Below are positions 1 through 5,621 of a stretch of 5,621 nt of DNA, in pieces. The notes under the pieces are model-generated. The model had not been told where the DNA came from and did not search any database. It was given only the letters and a program-made list of their open reading frames with translations. Positions within the stretch are counted from its first letter, which is position 1; each line of letters opens with the position of its first letter. The stretch is from the NCBI GenBank assembly GCA_964483805.1, contig CAZADH010000354.1, positions 1 to 5,621 of the forward strand, given 5' to 3'. The DNA is from CAZADH01 sp964483805. Lineage in GTDB: Bacteria; Muiribacteriota; Ozemobacteria; Ozemobacterales; Ozemobacteraceae. Made by a program: the position numbers and the translations under genes.

Positions 1-1
1 G

Positions 2-2647
2 CGTCTGTCGTTTGCCGGCGCCGACACCGGCCAGGCCGGAACCCTCGTCTATCTGGCCGGCACCTCGTGGTTGACCTTCACCGACACAGCCGGCGCCTAT
101 CGGTTTGTCGGGGTGCCCGCCGGAAGCTACACCGTGCTCTTTCCGTCGCGTGAATACGATGTAACGACACCTTCAACGGCGGTCACGGTGACGGTCACCG
201 CCGGCACCACGACGACGCCACCGGCGGTGCAACTGGCGGCAAAGGCCCCGACGACGACCGTCGGCACTTTTGCCGGCATCGCCTCGAAGACGCCGCCGCT
301 GCCGACCGACAACGACAATTCCGGCATTCTCGCCCAGTTGAGCGGACCGGGGGGTGTGTTCGTCACCTCGTCCGACAACACCGGGCAGTTCGAGTTCCGG
401 CGCGTGCCGGCCGGCAACTACACGCTCAGCTTCCCGGCCGTCCGCTATCGGTTCGCCACCGGCACGGCCAACGTCAGCGTGCCAGGCACGGCCACTCAGA
501 CATACAATGTATTTCCGCTCGACACCCCGACACCACTGGGCAACTTTGCCGGGCGCATCAGCAAGCAAACCTTGCTGCCTGGGGATGTCGACGACGGCGG
601 CGTGTTGGTGCAACTCACCCGCAACGAGATCACACGGTTGACCACGACCGCAGCGGGCGGACAATTCGGTTTCAGCGGCGTGCCGCCGGCCGGTGATTAC
701 GTGCTCTCGGTGCCCGATCCCCGCTACCGGCTGACGAGTGGCAACGTGGTGGTGCCGGTCACCGGGCCCGCGTCGGCGACGCCGACGACCTACACCGTCG
801 TGCCGCTCGCACCGGCGCCCGGGCCCTTGCCCGGCGTCTTCCAGGGGTGGGTCGCCAAGCAACCCCGCGTCGGCGATGAACTCGACGAGAGCAATGTCGT
901 GGTGCAACTCACCAATGCCTCGTTCACCTTCACGACGAGCACCGATGCCGCCGGATTCTTCCGCTTCGCCAACATTCCGACCGGCACCTACCAACTCGCG
1001 CTTCCGCCCGGCCTCTACCGGCCGCAGAGCGCCATCGCCCCGATCACGGTGACCACGACACCACCGGGCGCTTTGACATACGTTGTAGTGCCAATCGACC
1101 CGACCCGCATCGGTGGGCCGCCGACGCGACTCACGCTGGTACCCGACAACGCGACGGGGGTCGATCTGAACGACCCTCTGCGCATCACGTTTGACCGCAA
1201 CATCATCGCCGGGGCCGGGACGATCACGATCCAACGCCAGAGCGACGACAGCACGGTGTTCTCGATCGATGTCGCCAGCACGGGCGTGCAGATCTCGGGC
1301 GCGCAGGCCTCGATCGTGCCGGCGGGTCTGCCACTGGCAACGCCGCTCTACGTGCGGATTCCGGCCGGCGCCTTCATCGCGCTCAGCGGCCACCCGTATC
1401 CGGGCATCAACGACACGACGACGTGGCGATTCACCACACGCAACTCGCTGAACCTCGGGGTGGTGTCGTTCTGGCCTACCAACGGCGCAACGATGGTCGC
1501 GCACCAACCGACGATCTCGATCACCTTCGATGCCCAACTGGCAGCAAGCGCAGTCACGGGCAGCGGCCTGACCCTCTCCGTCGACGGGGCCACGGTGCCG
1601 TGCCAACTGGCCTTCGCACCCGGAACCGCCAACAAGGGTCTCACCTTGACGCCGACGGCGCCGCTGCAGGCCTCGACCACCTATCAGGTCACGGCCCGAA
1701 CCACGCTCACCGACTGGCTCGGCAACCCGCTCGCCGCGGCAACGACCTGGTCGTTCACCACCTCGCCGATGCCCGGCGTGGTGTGGCGCAACGTCACGCC
1801 GGCCGGCGGGCCGTCGCCCCGTGCCGGTCACAGTTTGACCGAGTATCGTGGTCGACTCTACGTGATCGGCGGCGATGACGGTACCTCCATGCCGTTCGGC
1901 GACGTCTGGTCGACCGATGGGTCGAGTTGGCAGCAGCACACGGCTTCGGCTCCGTTTGGTCGTTCGGGACACCAGGCGATCGTCTTCGACGACAAGCTCT
2001 GGGTGGTCAGTGGCCGGGGCTTCATGAATGTGGTTCAAGATGATGTGTGGTGGACCACCGACGGCACCAACTGGACGCAAGCAGCATCGAGCACCGCCTT
2101 CGGAGGGCGCGCGAGTTTCGGGGCGGCGGTCATGAACAACCGGATGTGGGTCATCGGCGGCATGATGGCAAGCGGCTCTGCCGCCGACACGACGCACTGG
2201 TCGACCGACGGCATCGTCTGGAATCTCGCGACCACGTCCACGCCCGTCTGGGGGTCACTCACCGGTCACGCCAGCCTCGCGTTTGCCGACCGGCTGTGGG
2301 TCATCGGTGGTTTCAATGCCGGCCAGGTCAACAACGTGCATTACTCCTTCGACGGCGCCCGCTGGGAGGTCGCGACCTACTCCGCCTTCTCGAGCGGCCG
2401 CGCCTATATCGGCGCCGCCGTTCTGGGTGGCCGCATGTATGTCACCGGCGGCGAAATCACCTCATCGTGCGAAGACGACACCTATGTCTCGCGCGACGGC
2501 GCCCGCTGGTCGGAATTCGAAGGCAGCGGGAAGTTCCCACCCCGCCTCGAACACGGCATGGCCGCCATGAACGACAGTCTGTGGGTCTTCGGCGGCTACA
2601 ACAGCATTACCGCGACCCGCACCAACGACCTGTGGCGGTCGCCGTGA
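2..2647 (+). CDS. Surface stalk protein with SdrB-like repeats, two Big_5 domains and a six-repeat Kelch propeller (5' end outside window)
   Basis: The frame is open from the window edge, so the TTG at 71 is not a credible start: the codons before it (2-70) align with the paralogue downstream. The gene stops at TGA 2645-2647, leaving 881 visible residues. Domains, numbered from the first visible codon: end of one beta-sandwich repeat (1-87), three full repeats (88-179, 180-276, 277-371) with G-x-F/Y-x-F followed by P-x-G-x-Y motifs, two Big_5 Ig-like domains (about 373-482 and 483-588; signatures ITFDRNI and ITFDAQL, ends WRFTT and WSFTT), then a Kelch domain (589-881). The Kelch domain has six LYVIGG-like strands (LYVIGG, LWVVSG, MWVIGG, LWVIGG, MYVTGG, LWVFGG) and repeated D-V-W-S-T-D-G-x-x-W motifs. 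The last repeat stops at NDLWRSP and the first is preceded by VVWRNVTP, consistent with closure of the propeller by an N-terminal strand. Only two Cys are visible. About 262 N-terminal residues are probably missing, judged from the neighbour. Inferred role: extracellular binding or adhesion; the ligand is unknown and no catalytic residues are recognisable. Confidence 0.93.
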   Translation, partial: RLSFAGADTGQAGTLVYLAGTSWLTFTDTAGAYRFVGVPAGSYTVLFPSREYDVTTPSTAVTVTVTAGTTTTPPAVQLAAKAPTTTVGTFAGIASKTPPLPTDNDNSGILAQLSGPGGVFVTSSDNTGQFEFRRVPAGNYTLSFPAVRYRFATGTANVSVPGTATQTYNVFPLDTPTPLGNFAGRISKQTLLPGDVDDGGVLVQLTRNEITRLTTTAAGGQFGFSGVPPAGDYVLSVPDPRYRLTSGNVVVPVTGPASATPTTYTVVPLAPAPGPLPGVFQGWVAKQPRVGDELDESNVVVQLTNASFTFTTSTDAAGFFRFANIPTGTYQLALPPGLYRPQSAIAPITVTTTPPGALTYVVVPIDPTRIGGPPTRLTLVPDNATGVDLNDPLRITFDRNIIAGAGTITIQRQSDDSTVFSIDVASTGVQISGAQASIVPAGLPLATPLYVRIPAGAFIALSGHPYPGINDTTTWRFTTRNSLNLGVVSFWPTNGATMVAHQPTISITFDAQLAASAVTGSGLTLSVDGATVPCQLAFAPGTANKGLTLTPTAPLQASTTYQVTARTTLTDWLGNPLAAATTWSFTTSPMPGVVWRNVTPAGGPSPRAGHSLTEYRGRLYVIGGDDGTSMPFGDVWSTDGSSWQQHTASAPFGRSGHQAIVFDDKLWVVSGRGFMNVVQDDVWWTTDGTNWTQAASSTAFGGRASFGAAVMNNRMWVIGGMMASGSAADTTHWSTDGIVWNLATTSTPVWGSLTGHASLAFADRLWVIGGFNAGQVNNVHYSFDGARWEVATYSAFSSGRAYIGAAVLGGRMYVTGGEITSSCEDDTYVSRDGARWSEFEGSGKFPPRLEHGMAAMNDSLWVFGGYNSITATRTNDLWRSP
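499..511 (+). repeat. GACATACNNNGTA motif, copy 1
   Basis: GACATACAATGTA, coding for the T-Y-N-V closing strand of a stalk repeat with the codons ACA and GTA, which look uncommon in this gene. Confidence 0.4.
1075..1087 (+). repeat. GACATACNNNGTA motif, copy 2 (variant centre)
   Basis: GACATACGTTGTA, coding T-Y-V-V at the same structural position as copy 1 but in a later repeat. The equivalent site in the second gene (near 4636) has lost it and reads PYVL. Confidence 0.35.
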
Positions 2648-2721
2648 TGCCCGACGACCGGAAGGTATCGCCGCACGTCCGCCATCGTCCACTGCACTCG
2701 TGAACGAAGAGCGCATGCACC

Positions 2722-2743
2722 CGACGGCAAGCACCGGCCGTCG
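2722..2743. other. GC-rich stem-loop in the intergenic region
   Basis: Perfect 7-bp arms, CGACGGC (2722-2728) and GCCGTCG (2737-2743), enclose an 8-nt loop. No run of T follows on either strand, so it is not a standard intrinsic terminator. It lies 28 nt before the start codon of the second gene, in the region expected to be its 5' leader if transcription comes through from upstream. In GC-rich DNA such arms can occur by chance. Confidence 0.3.
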
Positions 2744-2758
2744 CAGAGAGAGCAATAC

Positions 2759-2762
2759 GAGG
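2759..2762 (+). promoter_or_regulatory. Ribosome binding site of the second gene
   Basis: GAGG with a 9-nt spacer to ATG 2772. The spacer and the bases around it (GTAAGTATAT) are AT-rich in a GC-rich setting, which would keep the start codon unstructured. This supports 2772 as the start. Confidence 0.7.
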
Positions 2763-2771
2763 TAAGTATAT

Positions 2772-2873
2772 ATGAAACGACTCATCACCTGGTTGCCGAT
2801 CCCGGCACTTGTTCTGTTGTCTTGTTGTCTTCTGGCGATCGGTTGTGGCGGTGGCGGCGGCGGGGGTGGCGGC
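2772..2873 (+). other. Lipoprotein signal peptide, lipobox and Gly9 tract
   Basis: Residues 1-24 give a short basic n-region (K2, R3), a hydrophobic h-region and LAIG before Cys25 (codon 2844-2846). The nine codons 2847-2873 all encode Gly, in mixed codon use rather than a simple nucleotide repeat. A Cys followed by a Gly run is a common lipoprotein anchor-plus-tether arrangement. An earlier LLSC (Cys18) also fits a lax lipobox, but Cys25 lies at the end of the hydrophobic stretch and is preferred. Gly rather than Asp at +2 argues against inner-membrane retention by the enterobacterial rule, which may not apply here. Confidence 0.75.
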
Positions 2874-5600
2874 ACGGTCACCACGGGTGGCCTCGACAGT
2901 CCGGTCGGCCCGGGAACCACCGGCGAAGTTCGTGGCACGATTCGCGAGGACGGCGTGTCGGCCGGCAACGTCACGGTCATGCTGGTCCGCCCCGAGGCGG
3001 CGTTGGCCCAGGGTGTCGCCGAGATGGCAGCACAGCGGGGCGCCATTCGCGGTGACACGTTGTATGCACAGGGCTTCGGCGAGTTCTCGACCACCACCGC
3101 GGCCGACGGTTCGTTTGCGCTCACCGGGGTGCCGCTCGACACCAACTTCAACCTCGTCGCCGTGCGCGACGCCACCCACCAGGCACTGCATGCCAACGTG
3201 CGCGCCGGCGCGGCTGGCAGCGTGCTCGCCGCTACCATCGATGTGCGTCTGACCCCCACGGGAACGCTTTCGGGCGTCCTGCAGATTCAGGGCAACTCGA
3301 CGAACCGCTGGGGCGGGGTTGCCGTCTATCTCGACGGCACCTCGTACATGGCGATGACCGCCGACGACGGCAAGTGGACGATCAAGAACATCCCGGTGGG
3401 GACATACACGGTAAAGATGATGATGTCGGGTTACGACGGCAACGTCGCGCAAACCGTGAGTGTCTTGCCGGGGCAGACGGTGAGCCCGACCCAGTCGATG
3501 TGGGTGGCGCCGCGGGCCACGACACCGACCACCGGTGACATCGCCGGCACGGCAACCCGCATCGGCTTTGCTCCCGGTGACAGCACCCAGGCCGGCACGC
3601 TCGTTTACATCAAAGACACCTCATGGGTCACTTTCACCGACAACGCCGGCGCCTATCGCTTCGCCGGTCTGCCGGCAGGCAACTACACGGTGATGTTCCC
3701 ATCGCGCGAATACGATGCGGTCAGCCCCGGTTCGACCCTGGCGGTCACGGTCACGGCCGGCTCGACGACGACGGCCCCGACGGCGCAACTGGCGCCCAAG
3801 GCCACCGGCGCCACGTTGGGTGGCTTCGTCGGCATTGCCTCGAAGACGCTGCTGCTGCCCAACGATACCGACAACGGCGGTATCATCGCCCAGCTCACGG
3901 GGGTCGGCGGCATTTTCGTGAGCACCTCGAACAGCACCGGGCAGTTCGAGTTCCGGCAGGTGCCGGCGGGAAACTACGTGCTGAGCTTCCCGGCGGTGCG
4001 TTACCGTTACACCGGCGGGCCGATCGCGGTCACGGTGCCAACGACGACGCCCGCGACATACAATGTAAGTCCGATCGATGCACCGGCGATCGAGAGCGAT
4101 TTTGTCGGGCAGATTGCCAAGCAGCAATTGCTGCCCGGCGACGTCGATCAGGCCGGCGTTCTCGTGCAGTTGAGCCGCAACGGCATCACCCGGTTGACCA
4201 CTTCGGCCGCCGATGGGCGGTTCCGCTTCACCAACCTCGCCCTGGGCAGCGACTACGTGTTGTCGGTGCCCGATTCCCGCTACCAGTACGGCGGCGGCAC
4301 GGTCGTGGTGCCGGTCACCCTGACCGCGTCGACGACCCCGACGGTCTACACCGTGACCCCGCGCACCCCCCCGCCCGCCCCGTTGCCGGGCATCTTCCGT
4401 GGCGGCGTCAGCAAGCAACCGCCGGTCAATGGCGAGACCGACAACAGCAACGTCGTGGTGCAACTGGTCAACGCGTCGTTCACCTTCACCACGAACACCA
4501 ACAACATGGGCGGTTTCGGGTTCGAGAACATTCCGACCGGCATTTATCAACTGGTCTTCCCGCCCGGCCTGTATCGGCTGCAATCGGCCGTGGGTCCGGT
4601 GACCGTGACTTCGACGCTGGGGCCGGCGCTGCCGCCGTATGTGCTCGTGCCGATCGACCCGACCGCGGTGGGTGGTGCGCCGGTGGTGATGTCGGTGACC
4701 CCGCACAACGTCAACGATGTCGAGCCCAACGCCACCCTGCAGGTTGTCTTCGATCGCAACATCGTGGCCGGCGCCGGGACGATCAACATCCGCCGCCAGT
4801 CTGACGACGCGATCGTGCAATCGCTCGGCGCGGCCAGCAACACCGTGCAGATCAGCGGCGCGCGGGCGACGTTGGTCCCATCGAGCCTGCCCACGGGCAC
4901 CGGTTTCTGGGTCGAGATTCCCAACGGTGCCTTCATGTCGTTGAGCGGCCAACCGTTCGCGGGCCTGTCGACCTCGGCGACCTGGCGCTTCACCACGCGC
5001 AGCACGCTCACGCCAACGATCACGACGCGCACGCCGGCACCCAATGCCATCCTGGTGCCGCACGACACGACCATCGAGATCACGTTCGACGTGCCGATGG
5101 CACTCTCGGCGGTGAACGGCACCGGCTTCAGCGTGTTGCTCGACAGCACGGCGGTCGCCGGCACGCGTGCTTTTGCGGCCAACAGCGACAACAAGCGCAT
5201 CGTCTTCACCCCAACGGCCCCTCTGGCTGCATCGACCACCTACCAGGTCGTGGCAGGAACTACGCTGCTCGACGCGCAGAACCGGGCTCTGGCCGCCAGC
5301 AGCACCTGGACGTTCACGACCGCCCCCGCGTGGGGCTCGACCTGGCTGCAACGGTTCCCGGCCCCAATCCCTCCGGCGGGCATGTATTTCACCATGACGC
5401 CATTCAACAATACATTGTATGTCATGGGCGGCGTCCAGGTCAGCGCCAGCATGCCGGTCGGCATGAACCCGGGCATCTGGTCGTCGCCCGACGGCGAAAC
5501 CTGGACGCAGGCCGTCGCCTCGGCGCCGTTCTCGCGCCAGGGCCAGCGCACCGTGGTTTTCAACAACAAACTGTGGGCCATCGCCGGCGTCGACGCGTAG
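2772..5600 (+). CDS. Surface lipoprotein, paralogue of the upstream gene; Kelch domain cut by an in-frame TAG
   Basis: The start is ATG 2772: an in-frame TAA at 2763-2765 blocks extension upstream and a GAGG lies 9 nt before the ATG. The 942-residue product has a signal peptide (1-24, KR then a hydrophobic core), probable lipidated Cys25, nine Gly (26-34) and a Thr/Gly/Pro linker to about 50. Two regulatory-like beta-sandwich domains follow (about 51-164 and 165-254), then four repeats that match those of the upstream gene (255-349, 350-441, 442-538, 539-635), and two Big_5 domains (about 636-745 and 746-852; VVFDRNI and ITFDVPM, ends WRFTT and WTFTT). The Kelch region (853-942) has only two GG-type strands (LYVMGG, LWAIAG) before TAG 5598-5600. 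A six-repeat propeller cannot form from this. Compared with the upstream paralogue, about 207 C-terminal residues are missing. Apart from Cys25 the mature protein has no Cys. The stalk could still be exported and anchored; whether the truncated product is functional cannot be judged. It may be a pseudogene or an assembly error. Confidence 0.88.
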   Translation: MKRLITWLPIPALVLLSCCLLAIGCGGGGGGGGGTVTTGGLDSPVGPGTTGEVRGTIREDGVSAGNVTVMLVRPEAALAQGVAEMAAQRGAIRGDTLYAQGFGEFSTTTAADGSFALTGVPLDTNFNLVAVRDATHQALHANVRAGAAGSVLAATIDVRLTPTGTLSGVLQIQGNSTNRWGGVAVYLDGTSYMAMTADDGKWTIKNIPVGTYTVKMMMSGYDGNVAQTVSVLPGQTVSPTQSMWVAPRATTPTTGDIAGTATRIGFAPGDSTQAGTLVYIKDTSWVTFTDNAGAYRFAGLPAGNYTVMFPSREYDAVSPGSTLAVTVTAGSTTTAPTAQLAPKATGATLGGFVGIASKTLLLPNDTDNGGIIAQLTGVGGIFVSTSNSTGQFEFRQVPAGNYVLSFPAVRYRYTGGPIAVTVPTTTPATYNVSPIDAPAIESDFVGQIAKQQLLPGDVDQAGVLVQLSRNGITRLTTSAADGRFRFTNLALGSDYVLSVPDSRYQYGGGTVVVPVTLTASTTPTVYTVTPRTPPPAPLPGIFRGGVSKQPPVNGETDNSNVVVQLVNASFTFTTNTNNMGGFGFENIPTGIYQLVFPPGLYRLQSAVGPVTVTSTLGPALPPYVLVPIDPTAVGGAPVVMSVTPHNVNDVEPNATLQVVFDRNIVAGAGTINIRRQSDDAIVQSLGAASNTVQISGARATLVPSSLPTGTGFWVEIPNGAFMSLSGQPFAGLSTSATWRFTTRSTLTPTITTRTPAPNAILVPHDTTIEITFDVPMALSAVNGTGFSVLLDSTAVAGTRAFAANSDNKRIVFTPTAPLAASTTYQVVAGTTLLDAQNRALAASSTWTFTTAPAWGSTWLQRFPAPIPPAGMYFTMTPFNNTLYVMGGVQVSASMPVGMNPGIWSSPDGETWTQAVASAPFSRQGQRTVVFNNKLWAIAGVDA
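3401..3413 (+). repeat. GACATACNNNGTA motif, copy 3 (variant centre)
   Basis: GACATACACGGTA, coding T-Y-T-V in the second N-terminal beta-sandwich domain, in a P-V-G-T-Y-T-V turn rather than the closing strand. Confidence 0.3.
3534..4670 (+). repeat. Array of SdrB-like repeats in the second gene
   Basis: Four units begin at 3534, 3819, 4095 and 4386. The acidic loops read PGDSTQAG, PNDTDNGG, PGDVDQAG and NGETDNSN. Each unit is closer to its positional counterpart in the first gene than to its neighbours, so the array formed before the whole gene was duplicated. Two more distant beta-sandwich domains (2922-3533) precede it and have no counterpart inside this window. Confidence 0.75.
4055..4067 (+). 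repeat. GACATACNNNGTA motif, copy 4
   Basis: GACATACAATGTA, identical to copy 1 and at the homologous position in the paralogue, so common descent can explain the identity. Confidence 0.4.
5411..5423 (-). repeat. GACATACNNNGTA motif, copy 5 (inverted)
   Basis: TACATTGTATGTC on the + strand is the exact reverse complement of copies 1 and 4. It codes for T-L-Y-V in the Kelch domain; the homologous site in the first gene (CTCTACGTG) lacks it, so it arose independently. Confidence 0.35.
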
Positions 5601-5621
5601 GCGTCGGGCACCAACGATGTC
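5598..5621 (+). pseudogene. In-frame amber codon and continuing Kelch reading frame
   Basis: TAG at 5598-5600 is followed in the same frame by seven sense codons up to the window end, encoding ASGTNDV. Aligned to the upstream paralogue (1997-2047), LWAIAGVDA-stop-ASGTNDV matches LWVVSGRGFMNVVQDDV position for position, 17 against 17, with the stop opposite Met (2024-2026). The N/D-D-V that normally leads into the W-S-T-D-G motif is retained after the stop. No frameshift is needed to explain it; a single base substitution from a sense codon is enough. Confidence 0.7.

Larger units (their letters stand above)
2..1114 (+). repeat. Array of SdrB-like repeats in the first gene
   Basis: One partial and three complete units of roughly 92-97 residues, beginning near 2 (partial), 263, 539 and 830. 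Full units open with G/P-x-F-x-G-x-x-x-K, then an acidic loop (PTDNDNSG, PGDVDDGG, VGDELDES), a G/N-V-x-V/A-Q-L strand, a TT-containing strand, G-x-F-x-F, a P-x-G-x-Y turn, a P-x-x-x-Y-R segment and a closing Y-x-V-x-P strand. This resembles the CarboxypepD_reg/SdrD-B beta-sandwich families. Ca2+ binding by the acidic loop is possible by analogy with SdrD B domains but is not shown. Confidence 0.75.
2..2047 (+). repeat. Gene duplication, copy 1
   Basis: Protein-level alignment to copy 2 (3558-5621) runs from RLSFAG/RIGFAP through to DDV/NDV with only small indels. The stalk repeats are the best conserved part; for example, both copies have TGQFEFR followed by VPAGNY and LSFPAVRYR. At the DNA level only short blocks remain identical, such as the one at about 380-401, which recurs at about 3938-3959, so the duplication is not recent. 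Confidence 0.9.
2648..2771 (+). other. Intergenic region between the two paralogues
   Basis: These 124 bp hold a GC-rich stem-loop near the middle and the ribosome binding site at the 3' end. I see no convincing -35/-10 pair and no hairpin followed by a T-tract, so co-transcription of the two genes is possible but not shown. Confidence 0.5.
3558..5621 (+). repeat. Gene duplication, copy 2
   Basis: Same domain order as copy 1. Conservation falls sharply in the Kelch part: the first repeat of copy 1 (SPRAGHSLTEYRGRLYVIGG) corresponds to PPAGMYFTMTPFNNTLYVMGG, losing the R-x-G-H turn, and the following loop is three residues longer (ending MPVGMNPGIW rather than MPFGDVW). Confidence 0.9.

Noticed and set aside
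71..73. TTG 71 as the start codon of the first gene
   Set aside because: Codons 2-70 are open and align with the paralogue, so translation begins upstream of the window.
173..2197. Long antisense open frame (674 codons) opposite the first gene
   Set aside because: Its translation is Arg/His/Gly/Asp-rich with no recognisable domain, and it lies opposite a clear multi-domain protein. A similar antisense frame (3621-5351) opposite the paralogue is what shared GC-rich codon use in the sense frame would leave open.
2722..2743. Rho-independent terminator for the first gene
   Set aside because: The stem is GC-rich but no T-tract follows on either strand.
2700..2765. Possible 21-codon leader peptide (GTG 2700, or ATG 2715, to TAA 2763-2765), ending 6 nt before the second gene's ATG
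   Set aside because: There is no Shine-Dalgarno before the GTG and only a weak GAAGAG before the ATG. The Arg-rich peptide has no attenuation-type codon run, and the stem-loop inside it does not form alternative structures that I can see.
2462..3452. Antisense open frames spanning the intergenic region
   Set aside because: They overlap both real coding regions, include a Pro run that is only the complement of the Gly codons, and show no domain.
3623..4804. Second + strand open frame (393 codons) overlapping the second gene
   Set aside because: It is an Arg/Gln/His-rich shadow of the lipoprotein frame with no domain and no plausible ribosome site.
5598..5600. General reassignment of TAG to an amino acid
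   Set aside because: Only one in-frame TAG occurs across both genes; a reassigned codon in normal use should appear more often. The neighbour ends in TGA, which does not help either way.

Overview
The window is GC-rich (about two thirds G+C by eye) and holds two tandem genes on the + strand, separated by 124 bp. They encode paralogous, multi-domain cell-surface proteins. Nothing here fixes the taxon. The lipoprotein signal peptide followed by a glycine tract suggests a didermic, GC-rich bacterium with large surface lipoproteins (groups such as Myxococcota or Planctomycetota would fit), but this is only an inference. I see no RNA genes, CRISPR array, transposon, phage gene or metabolic gene.

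Layout: (1) 2-2647 is the 3' part of the first gene, open from the first complete codon at the window edge and ending in TGA. It carries four beta-sandwich repeats of the carboxypeptidase-regulatory/SdrD-B-like type, two SbsA-type Ig-like (Big_5) domains and a complete six-repeat Kelch beta-propeller. (2) 2648-2771 is a short intergenic stretch with a GC-rich stem-loop and a Shine-Dalgarno sequence. (3) 2772-5600 is the second gene, with an intact start: a lipoprotein signal peptide, a Cys followed by nine Gly, six beta-sandwich repeats, two Big_5 domains and the start of a Kelch domain. It ends at an in-frame TAG at 5598-5600.

The two genes align without interruption over most of their length, so they arose by duplication. 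The main anomaly is the TAG. The same frame continues beyond it to the window end (5601-5621) and encodes residues that match the Kelch domain of the first gene without a gap. The second gene is therefore either prematurely stopped (pseudogene or phase-off allele), mis-sequenced, or read through. By comparison with its neighbour it lacks about 207 C-terminal residues and most of its propeller.

Likely role, by inference: both are secreted surface proteins in which the Ig-like and SdrB-like modules form a stalk and the Kelch propeller forms the distal binding head. The second protein is anchored through a lipidated cysteine, and the first probably is too, but its N-terminus lies outside the window. 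No enzymatic function is supported. A smaller anomaly is an AT-rich sequence, GACATACNNNGTA, that occurs five times in these GC-rich genes, once on the opposite strand.
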